Assembly: GCF_000003605.2 (NCBI RefSeq)
Contig: NW_003124893.1
Span: 117,709 to 140,510 of the forward strand
Direction: 5' to 3'
Origin: Saccoglossus kowalevskii
Taxonomy: Eukaryota > Hemichordata > Enteropneusta > Harrimaniidae
Length of the DNA: 22,802 bases
Below the pieces are notes generated by a model. That model did no database searches, was not told the origin of the DNA, and saw only the letters and a program-made list of their open reading frames with translations. Shown here in pieces: positions 1 through 10,500 of this stretch; positions within the stretch are counted from its first letter, which is position 1, and each line of letters opens with the position of its first letter. The translations under genes and the position numbers were made by a program.

Positions 1-124
1 TAGTAACGAGTGAATGAGACCACTGAGCCAAACAGAATACATGTATAAACAGTACTATAATAAATTGCACGCAATGGAGAAATCACGTGCCGTAATAACA
101 GCAGCCTTACTCACAGATCTAATC

Positions 125-337
125 TACTGTAAAATATTTTATTTCAGCTGGAATTATCATTCGCTGAAAAGACTTTTTCTGGGTGTTTTGTATTGAATTT
201 ATTTTCATTGATTTTTGACAAGTTGACTGTAAAATATAAGAAAAGGGTATATTCGCTGGATTTTATTTTAACTGAAACATTCCTTCAGCGAAAATAGCAA
301 AAAAATGTTGCAAGCAAAAATAAAGTATTTTACAGTA
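125..337. mobile_element. MITE, TACTGTAAAATA family, copy 1
   Basis: The ends are inverted: TACTGTAAAATATTTTATTT at the left, and the complement of AAAGTATTTTACAGTA at the right. The sub-terminal GGAATTATCATTCGCTG and its partner CAGCGAAAATAGC also mirror each other. No coding capacity. Further copies at 13224-13353 and about 16085-16168 confirm a dispersed family. TSDs are unclear. Confidence 0.65.
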
Positions 338-598
338 ATTAATTTATTCTGAGCATGCGCAGACGTTTTGTCAATGTTGCCGGGAGAGGCAATTTTTGAT
401 AAAATCGTGAAAAAGACCCACTTGGGATTTTCAGATCTGGAAAAAAAATTACGTGCATACTCGGAGGGGACATGTTCATCAACCTGCCAAGTTTCACTGA
501 TATCTGCTGTAGAATTTCTGAGAAAATGTTGGAGACGGAATTATGGACATAACCTGAATTAGTAGTCCCCTTTTCAGGCTGCGCCTGAACGGGGACTA
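338..598. mobile_element. Hairpin-ended repeat, AGTCCCC family, copy 1
   Basis: Bases 563-598 form a 36-nt near-perfect hairpin: TAGTCCCC against GGGGACTA, then TTCAGGC against GCCTGAA around a TGC loop. To its left the sequence (CATAACCTGAATTAGTAG, AAATGTTGGAGACGG) resembles the region left of the hairpin at 18499-18532. This suggests the termini of one dispersed family. The left boundary is a guess; only the part from about 500 to 598 is supported by comparison. Confidence 0.5.
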
Positions 599-734
599 AC
601 TAACAGGGGTTTCACAAATGCATTTAATAGCAGGCAATCATCCTGTAACAACAGGTCAAAAATAAAATAAAAAGCGTACGCGGTTGGGGGCAGAGAGTAG
701 ACAGTCAATTTGGGCTTGTAGCAGGCTATATGGC

Positions 735-1245
735 TGGCTGGTCCCTGTATATAAAGACTATATATAAAGACTACCAGCCTATAGTGACCACTTCTAGACA
801 GTCCCAGAGTTGAGTCAAAGCTGCCCTCTGATTGGTGTAAAGTGTTAGAATTGGGTAGCCAATCAGACACAAGTACCCATGCATTGATTCCAATCTCAAG
901 GTATATCGTATGATCAACCTATGTATAAAGATACTTGTCTTTACATGTGACAACCTTTCAGCAATATTTTCATTTCACATTTGTTTAGAGATAAGAATGA
1001 TAATTATCGTTCCATTAATAAAGCAATTTTAAATTTTTTCAATTCATACTTGATTGAATGTTATCAACTCAACTAAATGTGCTATTGTTGCAATAGTATC
1101 ATCTCTTTATTATTTAGAAAAATATACAAGTATATACAAATATACGAGTTGCAAACCCTAAAAAGATAATCTAACCTTCATATAAGGACCACCTGTCTAT
1201 AAAGACCGTTCTCATTTTAACTGAGTTTTGGTGGTTACTTTGTGA
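735..1245. repeat. Dispersed repeat, related to 12120-12440
   Basis: It shares several blocks in the same order with 12120-12440: CCTTTCAGCAATAT, the TAATTATC region, TTATCAACTCAA-TAAATGTG, TTGTTGCAA, and CCTGTCTATAAAGACC near the right end. An internal inverted pair, CTCTGATTGG at 828 and CCAATCAGAC at 859, recurs at 20020-20071. The left part holds two TATATAAAGACTA units. It resembles a non-autonomous DNA transposon whose ends read like 'ctatagtgaccac'; exact limits are uncertain. Confidence 0.5.
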
Positions 1246-1395
1246 TGTATGAAATTGAGATACAGACATAGACTTTTCTTTGACAAAGTAGTGATGGCAG
1301 TTTTAAAAGGGATGTAGAAAACAACATAGTTTGAATGATGTGTACAATTTACAAGGTTTTTCTCAACATGTGTCTCATATGTTTGCATTGCTTAC

Positions 1396-1533
1396 CTTGT
1401 ACTTTCTATTCCTGTCATGATGATCCCCTGCTAGTATACATATGGATTGTAATGTCTTACCCAAGCCCATATCATCGCATAGTATACCATGGAGTTTATA
1501 TTTATTAAGAAACACCAGCCAGTTCACACCATC
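1396..1533 (-). CDS. BTAF1: BTAF1 exon S, start of the Swi2/Snf2 ATPase
   Basis: 138 nt, 46 codons, phase 0 at both ends. It reads [20 protein letters not shown] then [20 protein letters not shown] and ends [14 protein letters not shown] is the Walker A (motif I) P-loop that binds ATP phosphate. Its lysine codon is AAG at 1456-1458. The acceptor is CTTCAG and the donor CAAG|GTAAGC. Bases 1459-1454 read GTAAGA inside the P-loop codons and mimic a donor. The next motifs (Ia, DEGH box) lie beyond the left edge. Confidence 0.97.
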
Positions 1534-4500
1534 CTGAAGAGAAATAATAAAAGACCATTTGGTTTCTAGTGTGATTGTGTGATCTCGTGTGATTCTCTGT
1601 TTGTTTGTTTGTTTGTGGAATGAAACAAAAGAAAGCCTGGAGTTTCAACAGACCTGTTGGTACTTCCTAAGTTCAGCCTTGATTGGAACTGGAATTTTAA
1701 AACTGTCTAATTTTCGAGGATCTAATAGTTGTTCTAGAAATCTTCTTTCCCTGATTTTCTGTTTTATCAATGTCTCTGTCATGGATGGAGGGTTTGGAAT
1801 ACCAGCCTGAAATGAAAGACTCGTTAACTGCTTCTGTGTACATAAATTGTTTATCCTGCAGATTGCATCTGTTGTCATTTCACATTATTAATTATTTACT
1901 GATTTTTAATTCTGCTATTTTCGCAAAATAAAAGTAAAATCAGGTAAATTAAATCCATGTGAACATGTGAAATAACAATAGAACTCATTGTTTCCCTGAA
2001 AAGTTTGTAAACATAAGAATCTAGTAATATTGTTCAAAACATTGAAATAATGAAATTAAATGCCAGTAAAAAAAAATGGTTTTACAGTATGGTGACTTAC
2101 CTCTAATGGCATGAGCCTAATTAACGTAGCGAAGCAGTACGTTGCCAATAAACGTACACTTTCCACTGTATCACTCATTCTACCTAGTACTGGTACAACT
2201 AATAATACTATATATGGTATAATGTGTAAACCAAGGCTCTCTATAATATCTGTACACCAGTGTAATGAAAGAAAACAACACCATTCACAGATTCTGAGAA
2301 GACTAGTTTTATAATCATTGCCGATTTAAAAAAAATACACCTCATGTGAAAGTGATATGAGCCAAAGCACTACTGGCATTCATTCACCATTCCATGGAGT
2401 TCCGTGTGAGTCATTCAAACAATATACTGATCAATAGCATAACAGCAGCGTATCTCAATACACCAACAAGCAACACGGTGTTCTTACTAGTCGCTAATGA
2501 ATATTCAGTCAGAAAATGTACTTTATTTAATATGCGTGTCTTTGAATAAATATACCGTAAACAAATTTGTATTGAACAGAAAACTGTGAATAGCTATGCA
2601 CATTGTTGACGAGCAACAATATTTCAACATTCAATTATAATGATGAAGGGGAACTGCAAGACTGGCTAATGAGGTTTTCATAGTGATGCCAAATTCTGTT
2701 CTAATCTTTGTGATTTTGGATGTGTTTTGGCGAGTATTTGAAAAGTGTGTTGTTTTCTGACCAAAGTCACCTTCAGGCCTCTACAAAATAGTTCTATTTA
2801 TAGTCTGTTATTTTCCTCAGAAAATTGTTGATGACAATTTCATTTTTTTGATCAAAAACTAAATTAATGTCACATTTGTCACATTTCGTCCAAAATTAAA
2901 ATTTAATTCAGTGAATATTACAGGAAATGTAAACAAATTTACCCCACTTTGAGTAAGAAAAAAAATTGCCACTCAAATGGTTAAAGACAACAATTGTATA
3001 CAAAAATAAATCATCAGAAAAAATTTTATACATTTAAAACAAAATGTTATCAACTGAAATTCAGAAAGCTGACTAAATTTTCAATCAAAATTCGTAAGCT
3101 GTATCAAAGTGTCAGTTATATGCAAATTAAAAATCTCAATGTCATTTTATCTTACATCTTACCTCTACTGACTTTGAATAAATTAATTCAAGGCATGTCT
3201 GTGTAATGATGCTCAACAAATCCCTGCTTCAGACTATGTCCAATGAAGACTAACGTTATATAAAATATTAGTATTATGGGATATTATTCAGTTTAACCAA
3301 AGGATACTTGTGAGTGCTTCTATAGCACCTTGTCTCTTGACTTCATTCTCTGAAGCTCCTAGAAGTGGCAAGACATTTTCAGTGATGTAATTCATAGTGT
3401 CGTCCATGGCAACTTTACACAGGACACCAATACATCTAGATGCCATGTATCGTACAGCTGTATAAGGATACTCCAGACATTTGCATAAATGAGGCAGTGT
3501 TTCTAAAAGCTAAAGAAAAAAAAAATGTGGGGCATTTGTGTGTAGACAGGGGGTGATGCCGACAACGATAATGACAGACATTTACATAAATGAGGCAGTG
3601 TTTCTATCAGTGCTGTCATTCCTAAAAATGGCAGCACAGAGGAAACTTACAATTGTAGTTCACATATGTATAAGAAACTAGAAGAGCACAAACCTTCACT
3701 ACAGATGCTAATTACTTATCTAAACTAATAGCTAATTGCTGTCTCCATGGCAACCAGATCCAGATCTCTCCCAACATCAATTGTTGATAATTTCAGTGTT
3801 AGAATTTTGATTTTTTTTAACCAGTGGTTCAGGTTGACTACCATCTTACAATTGTAGAGATCAAGAGTAAAACATTGGTGGTCCAAAAGCTGAATCACTG
3901 TCTGAGCCATCATCATAAACCTGTGGTCCATTTGGGTCAACAGTAACTTTTTCATTTTTTATTGCTTTGTATTTTTTTTGATAGGAATCCATGATAGTTG
4001 CCGGTTTGTCAGTGCTTATGGTATTGTTTGGAAACAAAATTTGAACAATGTACTCGTCATACTTGTGATTTAATGTGATACATGCATATGCTATATACAC
4101 AGGCAATGCAGAAGTGAAGAGTCATCTAATGCAGAAGTACAACCTGAAACACTGACAAAATTCAAGTTGGCATAAAACGAGTGGTCAACCGATGCATGAT
4201 GATCACTAATTTTGAACCCTGAACAATTGGTCCATTACAATTTAAGTTAACAAAAAAAAATCACTCCCAAAATTGCTGTTTCCATGGATACAAATCTGAT
4301 AACCTCAAAAAGACTGGTACGTGTATGAATATTTCATGAAAGTCCAGGCATAACTTTTTGCGTTCTAAATGAAAAATCAAGAGTTTGTAGTTTTTTATGG
4401 CAACCATAAGCACAGCTCTACCGAAACCGAAACGATTGGTCCTTCCAGTTGGTTCTAGTTATAAATGTAAAATCATTCCCACTATTGCTACTCACCACAT

Positions 4501-7500
4501 AGGAACACATCACATTCATCAATAAATATTGTTTACAACTTGCAAGTAATACAAATTTTATAACTTGTGAAAAAAAAAATCACAAAATATTTCAGCAGTC
4601 AATATTTTAATGGGGTCCTTAACACACAGTGTCATAATGACTTTTGAAAAATTTTGTCCTCACAAAAACGGTTTACAGGAAACAGCAATTCACTGCAAAA
4701 GTAACTATTTCCAATTCTCACCTTTTCTTGTAAATTATTATGTACAACTGAAGCCAATACTTCATATACTTGTAAACTGTTAACTAAATCTTGAGCTGTT
4801 TGGTCATTATCTTGAAAAGCCTGCGGATCTAAGAGTGGAATTACAAGAGAAAATAATTAAAACACATGTGTGTTGTCTTTATGTCTAGGCCAACCAGTCC
4901 CAAAAATATCCAATCTGTTAGAAAAAATTGTTTAGATTCAACAAAATATACATATTGTTATGCATTTATTGAACCAATATGCAATAGGTGTGCACCAGTT
5001 TGTGGTACAGGGGTGAATTAATATGCAGTGAAGGGATGAACCAATTTGCAGTAGAGGGGTAAATTAATATGCAGTAAAGGGATGAACCAATTTGCAGTAG
5101 AGGGGTAAATTAGTATGCAGTAAAGAAATGAACCAATTTTTATTGAAGGAATGAATGAATGAATTTGTATTGAAGGGATGAACCAATATGTATAGGGGTG
5201 AACTAGTTTGTAGTAAATGAGTGCACTAATTTGTATTGAAGGGATGAACCAATTTGTATTGAAGGGATGAACCAATCTGAATTGAAAGAATGAAATCTGA
5301 TGTTGAAAACGAGAATGTTCAACTTACCAAACTTATCAGGGTGAATATGGGTAAAAAGAGATGCTGTCATGGCCTCCCACAGTTTGCTGAGTTTGGTGAT
5401 GAGATCTTCACCAAAATATTTGACTAATGTTGTTAAAGCGTACCCAGCTCCTCTTCGCTGTAATTTGGCTTGGAGATTGGTGACATCATCATCTTCTGTA
5501 ATCTCATCCAATTTGATGTCATTCATGTTAAATTTAGTTTTGCTTGAGTGTGGTCCTCTTTTTGGAATGGTACTCAAAATAGCTGCCTACAAGGAAGATT
5601 CAAACAAAGATCATAGCTGAATTAAAATTTACATTAAAAATGAATTGGTTTGTAATTACCAACAGTAGTTTCATACTTCATACTCCAATGCAAATTTTGG
5701 ACATTGAAAAATTTCCACAATTCTCTGATTTGATAATAATATAATCAAAAACAATATCAAATTTTGTCCTTGTGGTTAAAAACTATCAAAGAAAGAAGTC
5801 AGAAAAAAAAATATTGTGGGAAATAAAAAACATCTTCCATATCTCGACAGTATGGTTGTGCACGTTTTGGCTGATTTGCAAAGTCAAAAATACAACAGAA
5901 AAAAACTATACCTGCTGTTGTTTGACCAGTGTCAAAATTCCCCGTGCCTTATCACACTGGCCACTCCAATTACTGGGTGTACTGGGCCTACTTCCATTGC
6001 TAGAACTAGAATTCCCAGTATCCGGTTGCGTAATCACTGGTATAGGGTCCATGACATTGGGTGTGTGGGTAGAATCTCCACAGAGGCAGGTACAAAGATT
6101 CTTGACAATCTTGTGGTTTGGACACGGTGTTCTTTCCACACACAGCTGGAGAAGTCTGGCTAAGCTTCTAGCAGCATGCATCTGAAAGTAGTCGCAAGGT
6201 TAAAACTAATTTAAGACTCTAAAGAACAATCAGTAATTAAAAAATAACAGTAAATGAAAATAAAATCTACATCAGTAAGTCATAAATCATTCTAATTTAA
6301 TAAATATGCATAACATTTTGATATAAAGGTCACTGTGACTCCCTAGAATCCCAATAAAAGTTTCCTTGTTCGAACTTTATGAAAAGTCACTGTGACTTCC
6401 TAGAACCCCAACAAAAGTCTCCATGTTAGGACCTTTTGAAAAGTCACTGTGACTCCCTAGAACCCCAACAAAATACTACCTGTTCTGAACTTATGAAAAG
6501 TCACTGTGACTCCCTTTGATCCCAGCAAAAGTTTCCTCGTTAGGACCTCATCAAAAGTCACTATGACTCCCTAGAACCCCAACAAAAGTCTCCCATTTAG
6601 GACCTTTTGAAAAGTCACTGTGACTCCCTAGAACCCCAAAGAAATACTACCTGTTCTGAACTTATGAAAAGTCACTGTGACTCCCTATGATCCCAGCAAA
6701 AGTTTCCTCGTTAGGACCTCATCAAAAGTCACTATGACTCCCTAGAACCCCAACAAAAGTCTCCATGTTAGGACCTTTTGAAAAGTCACTGTGACTCCCT
6801 AGAACCCCAACAAAATACTACCTGTTCTGAACTTATGAAAAGTCACTGTGACTCCCTATGATCCCAGCAAAAGTTTCCTCGTTAGGACCTCATCAAAAGT
6901 CACTATGACTCCCTAGAACCCCAACAAAAGTCTCCCATTTAGGACCTCATCAAAAGTCACTATGACTCCCTAGAACCCCAACAAAAGTCTCCCATTTAGG
7001 ACCTTATAAAAAGTCACTGTGAGTCCCTATGATCCCAGCAAATTGAATGTGACATCCTTGCCTAAAGAATCTCAAGGAAATCTTTGCTGCAATGTTATTT
7101 TGTGATTTCTCTGACTCACAAATATTTGTCTTTCACAAAATTGGTACTTTAATCCATCTTACCTGCAGTAGATTGTTGGATTCTTTTTTCATAGATTCCA
7201 TTAATGGTTTTATAATAGGGTTAAGTTTATCTGGTAAGTTATTTAAGGCTACCATCGCTCCTGCTAACGATGATTGTACTCTGTAATAAGAAGAAGTATC
7301 AACAACAGTTATGATCTTTTCAGAGCATTATATAACAACTATTTCATTTTTAAATTGAAATCAACTCTTGAATTGCCAAGATCATGGAATTTGGGGATTA
7401 TTAAATTTGATGACTGGAAAAAAAGTTTCCAAATTTTTATGATAAAACTAGTCAAGCAGCCTGTCGGCTGATATAGCTCCATTGTTAGCAATGCACATTT

Positions 7501-10500
7501 CAATTAAAGAACTGAAGATATCATTAGAAAATGAACAATATGTATAGTATTAAAGCAATCAGACTTGCTATTTTAAACAAGAATTCAAAAATATCACTTT
7601 TTACCAAAAATATTCATCAAAATCATCACAAAATGAACAAATCTAAAAGCACTCCACATGTAGTACCTATATGTATAATATCAATGCACTCAGACTTACA
7701 GTTTTCAACAAGAAGTCGAAAATATCACTTTTTACCAAAAAAATTCATCAAAATTATAGAATTGAAGATATCATCACAAAATGAACAAATCTAAGAGAGG
7801 TCCACATGTAGTACAGATAAGTTGAAAGTGGAACTAAAAAAAAAATGTGTTTTATTTCATTTGTTTTGCACCAATAAAAATTGATAAAAAAAAAAAAATG
7901 TAGTTTATACTCCTGCTTGCCAACCAATCTGACCAAATTATTGGACCAAATTGTGGGAAATGGTAATAGTTATCATGCTAGACAAATTGAAGTGGCTCAT
8001 AGGTCATAACAACAGTGTATAGAGAAGGGCACACTATAGATTGCCTAGGTGAAATTGATAATAGATGGGTTGACATTTCTTATGTTCTTATGAAACCAAC
8101 TCAACATACCTAATATTAAGTTTCCGCTGTTCTGTATTTATTCCAGAGATGGTTGATTGTATTTGCTGACATTTCTCGTTGATTGGATGCTGAGATTTGA
8201 TCAGTGGATGTACTTGTTGCAACTGACTAAGGATACCTTGGCATGTAGCATTGGCTTGCTCCACAGTAAACATACTATGAACAAATGACAATACAGCATT
8301 AGTTACTTGCTGTGTGCTTTAGAATTTTCAATACTAAAAAATTTCACAGTATATGTACACAGAGTATTAAATAAAACCAGTCTACCTAGTACTGTAAAAT
8401 CTCTATTTGAAGCTACGGCTTCTATTAAAATGTTAAAATGCAACAGAGATGTCGCTTCTATTAGAACATCTACACATGTGAAAAATAATATAAAGAACCC
8501 CATACAACTAATCAACTTTAATTGTAACTTAAATTAATTGTTCATGAATTCAAATTCTATAAATGCATGAAACCAATCTCATGCAAATAAATGTGACCTT
8601 CAGTGTATTCATGCTAATTTGAAAATGGAATTTAACAGGTATACATGTACATGTACAGCGCCACCTAGAGTTGAATGTTATTTTGTTCTCACATACTTTG
8701 GGAATGTATTTCTTTGTACATTTTTGGTCATATCACACCAGGCATTGACCAAAACCTGAAAAGACAACAAAAGACAATATATTAGTAAATTTAGAAGACC
8801 TGTATTGATTTCAGAAATTAAATTTAACAGAATTTTTTTAATTTTATTCTCCCTGTCATCTTACCTGACATTCAGTCTGTAACCGCATAAAAGGTGCAGA
8901 CACTTCATCGAAATAAACATTACTTGTCAAATCCTCCAATAATTTGGTCTTGACTATATCTGCACATACACAACTCTGGAAACAAATAAATTGTCATCAG
9001 CTACAATGTACAAAGTATGGCAGGGATTGTGATTGTGGTAGACAGATGAAGAAATGATGCAAGAGACAAGGCTGCTGGCATGAGAAAGATGGTCTCACCC
9101 TGCATCTCCCATGATGTACATTCAACTCTAGGTGGCGCTATACATGATACAGACAACATGGTCATCAGTAAAGGATATTGTGCCAATTTTATCAATTCAA
9201 TTACTTGAGCAAGGATGAAATATCACACCGAGACTCACTTAATGTTTACTGCAACAAAACTTGGTCATTTTCAACACTTATAAAATATGCAAAAATTCAT
9301 CTCATGCAAAATTAGATCAAATGATAAAGATTACAGATTCTTACCCACATATTTAAACATTCTTGAAATTATTAACATATTTGTTCTATTACAAGTGCAT
9401 CTTGAACATAAGGCCAGACTTTTATTATCTCTTGTTTCGCAAACTCTTCGAATGAACAGGAGCCGAAAATGAAATAACAATTTTTTTTTATTTCAGCGTA
9501 ATTTCTCGCACCCGCCGACTTGTAAGTGCAAAAAATTGCTAAAAAAAACTTATTTTTATCTTCATTTTATTTACGCCCGCCGCAAAACAAACCCAAGTTG
9601 CATTTTCGTGGGAGTATCATGATCAAAGTGCAGAAGTCTCGCGCAGATGAGAAAAAGGTTAAAATTTTATTTCATTTCTTCTCTCCGATCAATGATCTCA
9701 CTTACAATTATTTGAGAATCACACAAATCTAATGGAAAAAAAGAATTAATTTTTTTTATTTCGCCCTCCTTATAAAAACTCGAGAAACAAGGAATAAAAA
9801 AAGTCTGGCCTAAGTGCACAGAAACCAAAAACTGCATTCATCATATACTGGATCATTAAAATACAACTTATTTTGACCAAGGACACAACTCTGATGTTTA
9901 TGTACATTGTAAGCATGCATAACTAATGGAACAAATGAGGTACATTGATGTCTTGTCTCATATATCTTGTATTTCAAGATGGCTGCTGTGGTAAAATCCT
10001 GAAACCTTTGTTCCTATGGAAACATACCAGTACACCATCCTGTCTTAAGCATATGATACTGCTTAGAAAAATGTTTTTTTTTTTAATTTTTTTATTCTAG
10101 CTCTTCAGTAGGATAACAGTATACTATTGAGAAGTGATTGGTATTACAATATAACCATTTCGCTCACTGACAGAAATGAGCATGATATAATAACTTTAGG
10201 TTGTAGAACTAAATTTCACAAAAGACACTTCGACTCACTGCTTGAAGTGTTAAAATTCAAGAAAATTTAACTTGCATGAATAAAAGAAGTTTAAATTAGT
10301 TATGATCAAGTCAGTGAGAAGAGATTCGTGCCACATAAAGTATGGTAGCCATTTTACAATTACCTGTGTAATACTAGCCCAGTCAGTAACAATCAATCCA
10401 ATGGCCAGACGCTGTAATGCAGATTTGTTGTCAAGATGGAAAGCAAGTAATTGGCCGACTGATTCTGAAGCGTTACTCTCAGCTGGTAGACTACTATCTG

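Noticed and set aside
1461-1533. Exon S ending at 1461 with donor GG|GTAAGA
   Set aside because: Reading on through the site gives an unbroken [13 protein letters not shown] match to BTAF1 and a proper donor at 1395, so the real exon reaches 1396.
5018-5275. 85-codon minus-strand frame (WFIPSIQI repeats) as an extension of exon N
   Set aside because: It is the 23-bp minisatellite translated. The exon N donor at 5327 joins correctly to exon O, and the human alignment leaves no room for this segment.
5772-6185. Plus-strand frames of 137 and 115 codons
   Set aside because: They overlap exon M antisense and their translations show no recognisable features; they are shadows of the real exon.
6325-7045. 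CRISPR-like regular array
   Set aside because: Units are contiguous with no unique spacers, in an animal intron; it is a minisatellite with subtypes.
9287-9810. Open frames inside the TAA-flanked MITE as a transposase remnant
   Set aside because: The translations are short, lysine- and phenylalanine-rich, and show no DDE or DNA-binding motif.
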